NCBI GenBank assembly: GCA_024460105.1
Contig: JANFXS010000004.1
Location: 1-64,000 of the forward strand
DNA length: 64,000 nucleotides
Origin: Anaerotignum faecicola
GTDB lineage: Bacteria > Bacillota > Clostridia > Lachnospirales > Anaerotignaceae
Reading direction: 5' to 3'
Both the position numbers and the translations under genes were made by a program. Of this stretch, positions 8,666 through 18,655 are shown piece by piece. The notes under the pieces were generated by a model. The model did no database searches. It worked only from the letters and a program-made list of their open reading frames with translations, and was not told where the DNA came from. Numbering within the stretch: position 1 is the first letter of the stretch; each line of letters opens with the position of its first letter.

Positions 8666-8736
8666 GCAGGTGTGGTTCAATGGCAGAACGTCAGCTTCCC
8701 AAGCTGAAAACGAGGGTTCGATTCCCTTCACCTGCT
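8666..8736 (+). tRNA. tRNA-Gly (anticodon CCC)
   Basis: A full 71-nt cloverleaf is readable: acceptor GCAGGTG/CACCTGC, D stem GTTC/GAAC with a GG-containing loop, anticodon stem TCAGC/GCTGA around loop TTCCCAA (anticodon CCC, Gly), and a T arm with loop TTCGATT. Discriminator U73 is typical of bacterial tRNA-Gly. CCA is not encoded. It stands alone with its own promoter and terminator and reads GGG codons. Confidence 0.93.
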
Positions 8737-8742
8737 TGATAA

Positions 8743-8780
8743 AGCACAAAAGGCTTAGCCTTCTTGTGCCTTATTTTTTT
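8743..8780 (+). terminator. Intrinsic terminator of the tRNA-Gly gene
   Basis: Hairpin GCACAA.AGGC / GCCTT.TTGTGC with a TTA loop, followed by a T-rich run (TTATTTTTTT). Confidence 0.9.
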
Positions 8781-8872
8781 GTATAATTGCAGGCAGGCCT
8801 TGCTTTCAGCCATGCCCCGGCCTGAACCGTAAGTTTTAACCGATACTTTATTTTACACGAAAGGGGATTATA

Positions 8873-10228
8873 ATGTCGCACTCAATAAGTAAAAATTTCA
8901 ATTTCTTCTCATTGTTTGCCTTTGCGCTTCCTACAATGGCTATGATGGTCCTTGTATCGCTTTATACAATAGTGGACGGCATATTTATATCCCATTACCT
9001 CGGCAGCAACGCGCTTTCCGCAACCAACATTGTATTTCCCATTATAAACGTCCTGCTTGCCGTAGGCATTATGCTTTCCACGGGCGGCAACGCTATCATA
9101 GCAAAAAAGTTCGGCGAAAATAAACCGCGGGAAGCAAGGGAAAATTTCAGCCTTATAATTTTAACAGCCGTGCTTTTCGGCGTTTTTGTACTTATACTCG
9201 GCCTTTTATTTGTCGAAGAAATAGTAATGCTTCTCGGCGCAACGCCCATATTGATGGATGACTGCGTGACATACCTGGAAATAATGATGTATTTCGCCCC
9301 GGCCTGCATGCTCCAAGTGCAGTTCCAGACGTTTTTCGTAACGGCCGGCAAGCCGTCCATAGGCCTTGTGCTTGCAATAGCGGGCGGCGTGTCAAACATA
9401 TTCCTTGATTACCTTTTCCTCGGACCGCTCAATATGGGGATAGAAGGCGCGGCGCTCGGTTCGGGCGCAAGCCAGCTGATACCCGCCGTTTTCGGCGTCG
9501 TATACTTTTTTACGGTAAAAAAGGAGCTCTACTTTGTCAGGCCTAAGTTTGATAAAGGCGTGCTTATAAAAAGCTGCGGCAACGGATCATCGGAAATGAT
9601 AGGCAACCTTTCCACAGCCGTTGTAACATACCTTTTTAATGTAATGATGCTCAGGTTTTTAGGTGAGGACGGCGTTGCGGCCATAACGATAGCCATGTAC
9701 GGCCAATTTCTTTTCAACGCCATGTACTTAGGTTTTTCAATGGGCGTCGCTCCCGTTTTCAGCTACAACTACGGCCTTAAAAACGTAAACATGATGACTC
9801 GGCTTTTTAAAATATGCATACGTTTTGTGTGCATATCTTCCGTGGCAATCAGTATTTTGGCCATTTGGGGCAGCCCTTTTATAGTAGAAGTATTTTCGCC
9901 TAAAGGCACGAACACTTATGAGATAGGCGCTTACGGCCTTGTGCTTTTTGCTTTCAACTACCTTTTTGCCGGGTTCAACACATTTTCATCGGCCCTTTTT
10001 ACGGCGTATTCAAACGGCGTAGTTTCGGCGGTAATTTCATTTTTAAGGACATGCGGGTTCCTCGTTGCAAGCATACTGATACTGCCCGAAATAATCGGCG
10101 TGCCGGGGATTTGGATTTCCGTTCCCGTTGCGGAGGGATTAACGTCCTTTATTTCGGCTTTCTTTTTAATTAAGCACAAAATTTCAAAAGGGTATAAATA
10201 CGCCCCTAAAAACAGCGCGCCGCAATAA
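8873..10228 (+). CDS. MATE-family multidrug/metabolite exporter
   Basis: A 451-residue, 12-helix integral membrane protein. The early 'LPTMAMMVLVSLYTIVDGIFISHYLGSNALSATNIVFPI' region (about residues 18-57) is typical of the MATE (NorM/DinF/MepA) superfamily, and the length is normal. Such exporters couple sodium or proton entry to extrusion of cationic drugs or metabolites across the cytoplasmic membrane. The start ATG is preceded by AAAGGGGAT. It is monocistronic, downstream of the tRNA-Gly terminator and with its own strong terminator. The substrate cannot be predicted. Confidence 0.92.
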   Translation: MSHSISKNFNFFSLFAFALPTMAMMVLVSLYTIVDGIFISHYLGSNALSATNIVFPIINVLLAVGIMLSTGGNAIIAKKFGENKPREARENFSLIILTAVLFGVFVLILGLLFVEEIVMLLGATPILMDDCVTYLEIMMYFAPACMLQVQFQTFFVTAGKPSIGLVLAIAGGVSNIFLDYLFLGPLNMGIEGAALGSGASQLIPAVFGVVYFFTVKKELYFVRPKFDKGVLIKSCGNGSSEMIGNLSTAVVTYLFNVMMLRFLGEDGVAAITIAMYGQFLFNAMYLGFSMGVAPVFSYNYGLKNVNMMTRLFKICIRFVCISSVAISILAIWGSPFIVEVFSPKGTNTYEIGAYGLVLFAFNYLFAGFNTFSSALFTAYSNGVVSAVISFLRTCGFLVASILILPEIIGVPGIWISVPVAEGLTSFISAFFLIKHKISKGYKYAPKNSAPQ

Positions 10229-10826
10229 ACTGCGGCAATATAAATATTTAAATCATACCTTCGGTTTTAATCCGCTGCAAACCCAAACCGTAAAAAAGCA
10301 TATATAAAAGCCGCCGTTAAAACACGGCGGCTTTTATTATCAAAATACTGATTTTAATAAAACAGCTTTGCCTCCCGTTTGCAAAAGCGCATACGCCCGC
10401 ATAAATTTGACTGTCCGTTCTATCGGCGGAACTTTCCCATACAATATCGCCTAAACCTCCGGCCCCTGCACATAGTCCTAATATATTAAGATTCCCCGTT
10501 ATGTTAAAAGCATTATTACCAAAACAAAAACAAGGCAAATCATTTAGCGCCGCATAAATTATGCGGCAATCCCGCCGTTTTCATTTCCGATAAATCATGT
10601 TGTCACGCCCGTATCGCCTTTTTCGAGCCGTCCGCCGCTAAAACTCTTTTTTCCTACGGTATTTTATTATCAATATCCGTTCATTCCCATGTAAACGCGC
10701 TTTTACGTTCCAACTCCCCGTTTTTGCCTGCGCCGGCTTTTACCGGTTTTGTTTTCGCCGCTTTTACACTGCCGTTACATACCGCTCAATTATCATAATA
10801 TGTTTTCAACGATTACAATATCCTGC
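10229..10826. other. Intergenic region, no gene apart from a terminator
   Basis: About 600 bp between the convergent MATE and glpK genes. Only the terminator at 10307-10338 is evident; short open frames here have no RBS or recognisable product. Confidence 0.55.
10307..10338 (+). terminator. Intrinsic terminator after the MATE exporter
   Basis: AAAGCCGCCG / CGGCGGCTTTTA perfect stem with a short loop; it can act on both strands. Confidence 0.85.
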
Positions 10827-12314
10827 CTAAAAGCTTTTCGCCTTATCGACGGCCCTTTTCCAGCCGTCGATTTTTTCAGCCGCAAAACTCCTGTCCATTT
10901 CAGGCGTAAATACGCGTTCCATTTTGTTAAGCGTTTCAACCTCGCGGCGGCCTTTCCAAAATCCCGTCGCTATTCCCGCAAGGAACGCCACCCCAAGCGC
11001 CGTTGTTTCCGTAACTGAACATCTCTCCACACGGCAGTTTAATATATCGGCCTGAAACTGCATAAGGAAATTATTTGCGCTTGCCCCTCCGTCCGCATGC
11101 ATTTTTTTGATGCCGAAACCGCAGTCTTTTTCCATAGCGCGTACCACATCGTATACTTGAAACGCTATGCCTTCAAGGGCGGCGCGCACAATATGGTTCC
11201 TTCCGGCGCCCCGCGTAAGCCCCGTTATAACACCCCTTGCGCCGCTGTCCCAATACGGAGTGCCAAGCCCCGTAAAAGCGGGCACCACATAGACCCCCTC
11301 GGAATCCTTCACCTGCTGAGCGCAGTATTCGCTTTCCCTCGACGATTTTATCATGCCCAGCTCGTCCCGCAGCCACTGTATAACGGCCCCCGCTATAAAT
11401 ATACTGCCTTCAAGGGCATATTCAACTTTGCCTCCTATCCTCCATGCAATAGTTGTTACAAGGCCGTTTTCCGATTTTATAATGTTGTTTCCCGTGTTCA
11501 TAAGCATAAAACATCCCGTGCCGTATGTATTTTTAACCGTTCCCTCTTCAAAGCAGCACTGGCCGAAAAGGGACGCCTGCTGATCCCCCGCGATGCCGCT
11601 TATGGGAATTTCCGCCCCGTTTAAAATATTTTTGTCGGTATAGCCGCATATGCCGCTGCTGTCCACGACGGCCGGAAGCATAGACGGGAATATCCCCAGC
11701 TCGTCAAGTATATATTTATCCCACTCAAGCTTTCTTATATTATAAAGCATTGTCCTTGACGCGTTTGAATAGTCGGTTATGTGGAGTTTCCCTCCCGTCA
11801 GGTTCCAGATAAGCCATGTATCCATAGTTCCGAATATCAGGCGGCCGCTTTCGGCCTTTTCCCTTGCTCCGGGCACGTTGTCGAGTATCCATTTAATTTT
11901 TGTAGCCGAAAAATACGGGTCAATCAAAAGCCCCGTGTTTTCCTTTATGTATCCTTCAAGCCCGCGGTTTTTAAGCTCCCCGCATATGCCCTCGCTTTGG
12001 CGCGACTGCCAAACTATGGCGTTATAGACGGGCTTTCCCGTTTCCCTGTCCCAAACCACTGTTGTTTCCCGCTGGTTTGTAATGCCTATGGCTTCAATCT
12101 GCTGCGGTATTACATTGTTTTTATAAAGGCAGTCCCTTATAACGCTTAACTGCGTACGCCAAATTTCCTCAGCGTCATGCTCCACCCAGCCGGCTTTGGG
12201 AAATATCTGCGTAAATTCCTTTTGGGAAATGCCTTCAATGCCGCCGCTTTCATTAAAAAGTATCGCGCGGCAGCTTGTAGTGCCCTGATCCGCCGCAAGT
12301 ATATATTTTTTCAT
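10827..12314 (-). CDS. glpK: Glycerol kinase
   Basis: The 495-residue FGGY-family kinase starts at the ATG at 12312-12314, preceded by AAAGGGGCGGGG. It carries the glycerol-kinase N-terminal phosphate loop '[15 protein letters not shown]', '[15 protein letters not shown]', '[14 protein letters not shown]'-like and the C-terminal '[21 protein letters not shown]' signature. It phosphorylates glycerol to sn-glycerol-3-phosphate in the cytosol. The usual family length is about 500. No glpF, glpD or glpP gene lies next to it, so glycerol uptake and oxidation must be encoded elsewhere; the GldA-like dehydrogenase at 20142 is a possible alternative route. Confidence 0.95.
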   Translation of the reverse strand: MKKYILAADQGTTSCRAILFNESGGIEGISQKEFTQIFPKAGWVEHDAEEIWRTQLSVIRDCLYKNNVIPQQIEAIGITNQRETTVVWDRETGKPVYNAIVWQSRQSEGICGELKNRGLEGYIKENTGLLIDPYFSATKIKWILDNVPGAREKAESGRLIFGTMDTWLIWNLTGGKLHITDYSNASRTMLYNIRKLEWDKYILDELGIFPSMLPAVVDSSGICGYTDKNILNGAEIPISGIAGDQQASLFGQCCFEEGTVKNTYGTGCFMLMNTGNNIIKSENGLVTTIAWRIGGKVEYALEGSIFIAGAVIQWLRDELGMIKSSRESEYCAQQVKDSEGVYVVPAFTGLGTPYWDSGARGVITGLTRGAGRNHIVRAALEGIAFQVYDVVRAMEKDCGFGIKKMHADGGASANNFLMQFQADILNCRVERCSVTETTALGVAFLAGIATGFWKGRREVETLNKMERVFTPEMDRSFAAEKIDGWKRAVDKAKSF

Positions 12315-12521
12315 GACCCCGCCCCTTTCTGCGTTAATATGGATACGTTTACGGCCGCTTTTAAGGCTCCTTCCGCCGTACTGCACCTAGCCCGTTTCCC
12401 TGTGCGGCCGCCGCATAATTTTTGAAGCCCCTTAATTTTAATTTAAGTATTTTTTACAAATCAATATATTCGGCTTACATCCCGTATAAAGTTATAAACA
12501 GGCTGCCCGCGCGCCGTACGC

Positions 12522-13298
12522 CTATCCGAAAATATCCTTTAAAACCCTTATGCTTTCCGCGCCGTATTCCTCAAAATAAGGCCAGTCCGCTTCAAGGCTT
12601 AACGTGCCGTTATACCCGCGCGCCGAAACCGAATTTCTAATCTCCGTAAGAAATTCCCTGTCGTCGTCCGTAACAAACATTCGCCCGTAATCTTTAAGCA
12701 GACGGCATACATGAAGCCGCCTTACATAAGGCATAACATATCCTATATCTTTTATATCCTCTCCCATGGCCTCCATATGGTAAAAATCCAGCACAAGGCC
12801 GATCCTTTCGTCGCCGCATCTTTTCATAATTTCAAGGGCATGGGCCGTAAAATTGCAGTAATCCGTCATATGGCTGTGCACGGCTTCAAAAAGCACTTCC
12901 TGTCCGTATTTCCCCGCTTCCGCCTGAGTCGCCTTTAAGAACTCCACGGCTTCATTGTCGGCCTTTTCAATGGGATATCCTTTAGGAAGCCTTCTTGCCG
13001 CGGGGCTTCCCACGCCGATGGATTTTATGCCCAGCCTGTTTCCGCGTTCGGCCATTTTGGCGGCGTATGCGGCCGCTTTTTCGCGGGAAAATCCGCCGCC
13101 CACTATGGGAACGCCGGCCCCGCAGTAGGAATTATATCCGATTACTTTAAGCCCCGTCCTTTTCACAAGTGAAACAAAATCCGAAAACGTCCCTTCGTCC
13201 ATCTGCGCTATCTCCGTGCCGGCCGCCTCAAAATACCCGTACCCCAACCTTGCGGCGTCCGTATAGTATTTTACGGGAAGGCATACGCCTATATCCAT
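12522..13298 (-). CDS. Sugar-phosphate isomerase/epimerase-like TIM-barrel protein (AP-endonuclease 2 fold)
   Basis: The 258-residue protein belongs to the xylose-isomerase-like TIM-barrel superfamily. Candidate metal ligands appear in the expected order: Glu in 'VLFEAVHSH', Asp and His in 'LVLDFYHMEAMGED', His in 'RRLHVCR', and Glu in 'TLSLEADWPYFEEYG'. Members epimerise or isomerise keto-sugars, myo-inositol derivatives or hydroxypyruvate; the substrate here cannot be told. The start follows AGGAGTG. It lies downstream of an AEC-type transporter on the same strand (91 bp gap) and upstream of glpK, so it may be co-transcribed with the transporter. Confidence 0.82.
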   Translation of the reverse strand: MDIGVCLPVKYYTDAARLGYGYFEAAGTEIAQMDEGTFSDFVSLVKRTGLKVIGYNSYCGAGVPIVGGGFSREKAAAYAAKMAERGNRLGIKSIGVGSPAARRLPKGYPIEKADNEAVEFLKATQAEAGKYGQEVLFEAVHSHMTDYCNFTAHALEIMKRCGDERIGLVLDFYHMEAMGEDIKDIGYVMPYVRRLHVCRLLKDYGRMFVTDDDREFLTEIRNSVSARGYNGTLSLEADWPYFEEYGAESIRVLKDIFG

Positions 13299-13388
13299 TA
13301 AAAATCACTCCTGTCCGTAAATTATAAAATTCAGCCGTAATGATGTTTTTCCCGTCAGCCGTTTTTTTCCAAACGCATGGAACGCCCT

Positions 13389-14312
13389 TTAAAGCGCCAT
13401 AGCCCAAACAGATGTGGTTATAAGGCAAAATATATTGCTTAACATAACGCTTTTCGTGGCCATTGACGGGTTTGCGCCGAACTTTTCGGCAAGCACAACG
13501 CAAAATACTCCTGCCGGCAGTCCCCAGCTTAATATAAAAACGGTGCTCATAAGGGAAGTATCCCCAACTATAACCCTCAATATTATAAAAGCTATAACAG
13601 GCATAAGTATAAGCCTTCCCGCAACTTTTGGATAAACGCTCAAATCGCCGAAAAATTCCTTCCCTTTAATATCTGCAAGCTGGCTTCCCAAAACAAACAT
13701 TGCAAGCGCCGCCGACGCGCCGCTTATATTCTGCACCGCCCCCGAAATAAAATCCGGCAGTTTGATTTCAAAAGCAAATAATGCGTACCCGATTATGACG
13801 GCGACAATAGGCGGGCTTAAAAGCTCTTTTATTTTCATTTTTTCCTTAACGCCGGCGCTCCTGCTTATTATGGTATATATAATAGTAAAAACACATATAT
13901 CGCTTATTATTTCACAAATCGACACATACAAAAGGCCCTCCGCCCCGTAAAACTGATTTATAAGCGGTATTCCTATAAACCCGGTATTCGGCACAAGGAG
14001 CGCTCCCGCAAGCACGCTGCTTTCAACCCTGTCCATATGCCGCGCTTTGCTCCAAACAACCCATATAATAAGGCCGATAATAATCATAACCGCCCAAAAC
14101 ACCGCAAGGCTTGCCATACGCCCCATAAGCTCGCCGGTTTTTTCAACCTGCAAAGCGTTTATGATAATAGCCGGAACTATAAGGTTAACTATTATGTTTG
14201 AAACGCTTTTTGTCTGATCCTCGTTAATCATTTTAAGTTTCTTGAATATAAACCCCGGCAGTATCATCAAAAGCAGCATAGCCATTGAATTTACAAGCTG
14301 TGAAAACGCCAT
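13389..14312 (-). CDS. AEC (auxin efflux carrier) family transporter
   Basis: About 307 residues from the ATG at 14310-14312 (AGGGGGAA upstream); an open frame extends to 14378 without an RBS. Ten hydrophobic segments are arranged as two five-helix halves, with 'MLLLMILPGFIFKKLKMINEDQTKSVSNIIVNLIVPA' near the N-terminus, typical of AEC/MdcF-like permeases. 'NTGFIGIPLINQFYGAEGL' is the helix-breaking motif region. These proteins export or import small carboxylates such as malate or malonate. A second AEC paralogue lies at 39667-40584. Substrate unknown. Confidence 0.88.
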   Translation of the reverse strand: MAFSQLVNSMAMLLLMILPGFIFKKLKMINEDQTKSVSNIIVNLIVPAIIINALQVEKTGELMGRMASLAVFWAVMIIIGLIIWVVWSKARHMDRVESSVLAGALLVPNTGFIGIPLINQFYGAEGLLYVSICEIISDICVFTIIYTIISRSAGVKEKMKIKELLSPPIVAVIIGYALFAFEIKLPDFISGAVQNISGASAALAMFVLGSQLADIKGKEFFGDLSVYPKVAGRLILMPVIAFIILRVIVGDTSLMSTVFILSWGLPAGVFCVVLAEKFGANPSMATKSVMLSNIFCLITTSVWAMAL

Positions 14313-14594
14313 AACGCCATTCCCCCTAAGATTTTGTATGCAGATAATTATACTAGACAAAAAATAAAAAATCAACAACGCCCGCCGTTTATACGTCCAA
14401 AATATTCATATGTTTTGCATAAAAAAAAGGCCCATTTATATGTTTTATCTAACATTCCCTAAAAAAACATATATAAAATATCAGAATTATTGCATTTATG
14501 CTTATTGAAAAACTCATGCTTGTATGCTATATTTATTGTGCGTGTTAAAAATACAACAATCATTTTTATTTATTATTTTAAGGGGGAAATATTA

Positions 14595-16253
14595 ATGAGA
14601 AGCCATATTACGACAAAAGGCCTCGAGAGGGCTACCCACAGGGCGCTTTACTACTCGATGGGCCTTCTTCCTGAAGACCTTGACAAACCGCTTATAGCGG
14701 TTGTTAACTCACAAAACGAATCAATGCCTGGACACAGGCACCTTGATAATATAGCAAGGGCTGTTAAAGAAGGTATAATCGCCGCCGGGGCAACCCCAAT
14801 CGAGTTCCCTACAATCGGCATATGCGACGGTATCGCACAGGGCAACTACGGCATGCATTATCCTCTTGCAAGCCGCGAACTTATAGCCGACAGCATAGAA
14901 TGTATGATGAACGGCCACAGCTACGACGCTATGGTCCTTGTAACCGACTGCGATAAAATAACGCCCGGTATGATTATATCGGCGGCGAGGCTTGATCTTC
15001 CCACAATAATCATAAGCGGCGGCGTTATGGCTACGGGCAGCTTTAAAGGCCAGAAAGCCGGATATACCGATCTTATGGAATCTTCGGGCCTTGTACAGCG
15101 CGGGCTTATGACAAACGAAGAATTAAGCGAGCTTGAACAGTGCGCGCTTCCGGGATGCGGCGCATGCAACCTCCTCGGAACCGCAAACTCAATGAATTTC
15201 CTTACGGAAGCCCTCGGATTATGCCTTCCTGGCGCAACGCTTCCTGCAATGAGCGGCCGTAAACTTGCCGTTGCAAAAAGGACAGGTATGAAAATTGTGG
15301 AACTCCTTGAAAAAGGCATCACCGCAAAACAGATCCTTAACGAAACGGCCGTTCACAACGCTCTTGTTGTAGACATGGCAATCGGCGGAAGTTCAAACAC
15401 AATGCTTCATCTTGCCGCAATCTGCCATGAAGCAGGCATACCTTTCAGCTTTGACGAAGTTGAAAAAATTGCCGCTCAGGTTCCGCATCTCGTTAAGCTT
15501 AAACCTGCCGGCATCCACTACCCGGCAGATTTCGACGCGGCCGGCGGTCTTTCGGGCCTCATGTCAAGGCTTAAAGAATACGGCTTAATCAAGGACAACC
15601 TTACCGTTACGGGCAAAACGCTCTTTGAAAATATCGAAGGCGCAAAAATACTTGACGATGAAGTTATCAAAACAAAAGAAACCGCATATTCGCTTACGGG
15701 CGGCCTTAAAATTATATACGGCAACCTTGCTAAAGACGGCGCGGTATGCAAAAAAGCCGGCGTAGACGCCGCAATGCTCAAGCACAGGGGCCCTGCAAGG
15801 GTATTCGATCAGGAAGAACCTGCTGTTAAAGCAATTTACGGCGGCGAAATCAAACCGGGCGACGTAGTTGTTATACGTTATGAAGGGCCTAAGGGCGGCC
15901 CCGGCATGAGGGAAATGCTTACGCCTACATCTGCAATTATCGGCATGGGTCTCGGCGAAAGCGTAGCGCTTGTTACAGACGGGCGTTTCTCCGGCGCCAC
16001 AAGGGGCGCGGCAATCGGCCACGTTTCTCCTGAAGCGGCAGAAGGCGGTTTGATCGCGTTTATTAAAGACGGCGACATGATTGATATAGATATTGAAGCG
16101 GGCGTTTTAAACCTCGACGTTCCCGAAGAAGAAATCGAAAAGAGGAAAGAAGGCTGGACGCCTCATCAGCCTCCTGTAAAACCGGGCAGCTATCTTGACA
16201 GGTATTCAAGGCTTGTATCAAGCGCAATGGCCGGAGCAGTATTCAAAAGGTAA
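14595..16253 (+). CDS. ilvD: Dihydroxy-acid dehydratase
   Basis: The 552-residue enzyme converts 2,3-dihydroxy-isovalerate and 2,3-dihydroxy-3-methylvalerate to the 2-keto acids of valine and isoleucine synthesis. The start is the ATG at 14595 behind AAGGGGGAAAT; the upstream in-frame extension to 14490 is not protein-like. Iron-sulfur cysteines are visible in '[12 protein letters not shown]' and '[18 protein letters not shown]', with the C-terminal '[29 protein letters not shown]' signature. The length is standard. No ilvB, ilvC or leu genes are adjacent and I see no T-box leader, so the gene is detached from the usual operon. It has its own terminator. Confidence 0.96.
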   Translation: MRSHITTKGLERATHRALYYSMGLLPEDLDKPLIAVVNSQNESMPGHRHLDNIARAVKEGIIAAGATPIEFPTIGICDGIAQGNYGMHYPLASRELIADSIECMMNGHSYDAMVLVTDCDKITPGMIISAARLDLPTIIISGGVMATGSFKGQKAGYTDLMESSGLVQRGLMTNEELSELEQCALPGCGACNLLGTANSMNFLTEALGLCLPGATLPAMSGRKLAVAKRTGMKIVELLEKGITAKQILNETAVHNALVVDMAIGGSSNTMLHLAAICHEAGIPFSFDEVEKIAAQVPHLVKLKPAGIHYPADFDAAGGLSGLMSRLKEYGLIKDNLTVTGKTLFENIEGAKILDDEVIKTKETAYSLTGGLKIIYGNLAKDGAVCKKAGVDAAMLKHRGPARVFDQEEPAVKAIYGGEIKPGDVVVIRYEGPKGGPGMREMLTPTSAIIGMGLGESVALVTDGRFSGATRGAAIGHVSPEAAEGGLIAFIKDGDMIDIDIEAGVLNLDVPEEEIEKRKEGWTPHQPPVKPGSYLDRYSRLVSSAMAGAVFKR

Positions 16254-16837
16254 TCCCACCTCATAAAGCGGCTTAAACAAAAAAGGCATGTGCTTTAAAC
16301 GCGCATGCCTTATTTTTATTTGGCAAAATATAATTTAATATCCGTAACCGCAATAACAAGCGGACTGCTATCGGCCATTAACTTGTTCCTTTTAAAAAAC
16401 AATATAAGTTATAGTTTTTGTTTGTTGCAGCCGTTTTATCTCAAGCCGCAATATGTTTTGAACGTCAGTATTTTTAAAGCCTTCCTTATGAAAGCCGGCT
16501 AAAACATACGATATATTTCGGCTTACGCCGCGCCGTTAAAAGCCGTATCCGGATTTTTTTATTAATATTTAAACCGTTTTGCAATTTGAACGGATTTTTT
16601 GTAATATTTTTTATATGTTTTTAAAATAAAGCGCCATTTCGGCATATTTCAAGCGGCGGCGCAAACGTCCGGCTTTAGGGGTAAAAATTGACCTGCCGTA
16701 CAGAAACGCATGCCGCCGTATAGGGGCGTTATGTTCCCTTTTAAATACAATTTACATTCTTAAAAGTTATATAAACCACTATATATCGAATATTATTTTA
16801 GATTTTGTGAATAATGTATTTTTCTCAAGGAAATATG
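16254..16837. other. Intergenic region, terminator only
   Basis: Beyond the ilvD terminator the roughly 550 bp before the aminotransferase promoter contain no ORF with an RBS and no clear structured element. Confidence 0.5.
16281..16320 (+). terminator. Intrinsic terminator of ilvD
   Basis: AAGGCATGTGC / GCGCATGCCTT stem followed by TTTTTATTT. Confidence 0.88.
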
Positions 16838-16866
16838 TTGCCATATTGCGGATAGTGTGCTATACT
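16838..16866 (+). promoter_or_regulatory. Sigma-A promoter of the aminotransferase
   Basis: TTGCCA (16838-16843), 17-bp spacer, TATACT (16861-16866), about 60 bp upstream of the chosen ATG. It lies inside the longer open frame, which supports the shorter start. Confidence 0.7.
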
Positions 16867-16926
16867 TCTAAACAGTTCACTTGGGAAGGAAAATATTTTG
16901 ATATAGATATTGGGAGGCATGCCGTT

Positions 16927-18156
16927 ATGGGTATTGACAGGAATATATATGAAGGGGCCGACAGGCTTAAAGATTGTTATTTCTCACCTGTGAGGGTGGT
17001 AAGCGAAAGGGTTTTTGAACTTGAGGCCATGGGCCGCAAAATAGTAAATTTCGGCGAAGGCGAGCCTGATTTTGATACGCCTAAGGGTATTGTAGACGCT
17101 ACTATTAAGGCTCTTAACGATAAACATACGCATTATGCCAACAACAGGGGACTTATCGAATTAAGGCGCGAAATCGGCAAACTCACAGAAGATATTACAG
17201 GCCTTGAATATGATCCGGAAAATGAAATCATCGTAACTTCAGCCGGCGCTGAAACAATAAACGACGCAATAATGGCGTTTTTAAATCCGGGCGACGAAGC
17301 AATCATATTTACACCTGCCTTCTTTAATTATGAAAACCTCATATATATGGCCGGCGGCAAAGTTGTCAATATTCCTTTAAAAGGCGAAAACGGCTTCCAG
17401 ATTGATCCCGACGAACTCAGAAGGAATATAACCGACAAGACAAAAATGATTATAATAAATAACCCGTGCAATCCTACGGGCGTCGTTTTCACAGACGAAG
17501 TATTGGGAGAAGTGGCAAAGATTGCATGCGAGCACGATTTGATTGTTTTCAGCGATGAAATTTACAGCAAAATTATATACGGCGGCAAAAAATTCCGTTC
17601 AATGGCTTCTTTCCCGGGTATGAGGGAAAGGACGATTATCGGAAACGGATTTTCAAAGCTGTATTCAATGACTGGGTGGCGTGTTGGCTACCTCCTTTTC
17701 GACAAGAGGATGATGCCGAGCCTCCTTAAAGTTCACCACTACTGCGTAACATGCACGCCTACGTTTATACAAAAAGGCCTTGCGGATTCCATGAACCTCC
17801 CCGAAGTTAAAGCAGACGGCCAGGTTATGGTTGACACATATGCGAAAAGGCGCGACATTGTATGCAAATATCTCGATATGGTGCCGGAGTTTAAATATGC
17901 GGAGCCTATGGGCGCGTTTTATGTGTTTGTGGACGTTTCGGCAACCGGCGTCGACGGCGATAAATTTACCGAAAGGCTGAGGGAGGAACATAATGTTGCG
18001 GCTATACCTGGAAGCGGCTTGGGCGGCGAACAGTTTAAAAATTATATAAGGCTTTCATTTGTTACCGATGAAGAAAACGTTGTTAAAGGCATGAATGAAA
18101 TTATAGGCCTTGTCGAGGAATTAAGGGCCGAAAAAAAAACATGCGTAGCCTGCTGA
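16927..18156 (+). CDS. Class I/II pyridoxal-phosphate aminotransferase
   Basis: The 409-residue product starts at the ATG at 16927 (GGGAGG nine bases upstream; the frame is open from 16807 but that part contains the promoter). Fold-type I markers: 'FGEGEPDFDTPKGI', 'TSAGAETINDAIMAFLNPGDEAII', 'INNPCNPTGVVF' (the cofactor-binding Asn), 'FSDEIYSKIIY' (Asp/Tyr), the Schiff-base lysine Lys244 in 'GNGFSKLYSMTGWRVGY', and 'NYIRLSF' with the substrate-carboxylate Arg. It probably transaminates aspartate, aromatic or branched-chain amino acids; the exact substrate is not decidable. It lies after ilvD but is separated by a terminator. Confidence 0.93.
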   Translation: MGIDRNIYEGADRLKDCYFSPVRVVSERVFELEAMGRKIVNFGEGEPDFDTPKGIVDATIKALNDKHTHYANNRGLIELRREIGKLTEDITGLEYDPENEIIVTSAGAETINDAIMAFLNPGDEAIIFTPAFFNYENLIYMAGGKVVNIPLKGENGFQIDPDELRRNITDKTKMIIINNPCNPTGVVFTDEVLGEVAKIACEHDLIVFSDEIYSKIIYGGKKFRSMASFPGMRERTIIGNGFSKLYSMTGWRVGYLLFDKRMMPSLLKVHHYCVTCTPTFIQKGLADSMNLPEVKADGQVMVDTYAKRRDIVCKYLDMVPEFKYAEPMGAFYVFVDVSATGVDGDKFTERLREEHNVAAIPGSGLGGEQFKNYIRLSFVTDEENVVKGMNEIIGLVEELRAEKKTCVAC

Positions 18157-18194
18157 AAATGCAGGACGGCAAATGTATTGGATTTTAACTTTCA

Positions 18195-18240
18195 AAAGGG
18201 CGCGGCGGCGTACAATTGCGTTGCCAGCGCCCTTTTTTTC
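18195..18240 (+). terminator. Intrinsic terminator of the aminotransferase
   Basis: AAAGGGCGC / GCGCCCTTT ends of a long hairpin, followed by an uninterrupted T-tract. Confidence 0.8.
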
Positions 18241-18263
18241 ATGTCCGAAAGCTTTGGCTGGGA

Positions 18264-18540
18264 ATTAGCTTAGGTTTACAATGCCGCACACGCCCCGCAA
18301 GGAAAATTTTTCAGCATTTCTTCATTTCATACGCTTGCCGTATAATTCGCTGTGCCGGCGCGTATACGCCTTTAATCGCAAAAAAATTTTCCCTTATAAG
18401 GTCGGATAGTTTTAACGGACGCCAGCGGCGTAAGAGCAATACAAAGACGTTCGGGCGCCACGCAGATCTCTGGGCTTTAACACGGCTATTTCCCCTCCAA
18501 CGTCCGTTAAAACCGCTTGCGCTTCTGTAAACTGAAGCCG
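18264..18540 (+). repeat. TIR-bounded intergenic element, copy 2
   Basis: A 277-bp copy. Ends TTAGCTTAGGTTTACA ... TGTAAACTGAAGCC; CAAGGAAAATTTTT with AAAAAATTTTCCCTT; AGTTTTAACGGACGCCAGCG with CGTCCGTTAAAACC; and the CATACGCTTGCCGTA block. It lies downstream of the aminotransferase terminator, in the same orientation as copy 1. Confidence 0.85.
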
Positions 18541-18655
18541 GTTTCATTTTAAATAATAAATTTAAAAAAATTTCGTATTTTTAAAACTTTTTTAATGAAT
18601 TATATGTCTTTGCCAATGTAATCGATTTACTAGATGTGAGAGGGAGGGCTTGTTT

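Noticed and set aside
14379-14594. T-box or amino-acid attenuator upstream of ilvD
   Set aside because: No T-box core sequence, no leader peptide with Ile/Val/Leu runs and no terminator hairpin is visible in the 216 bp available.
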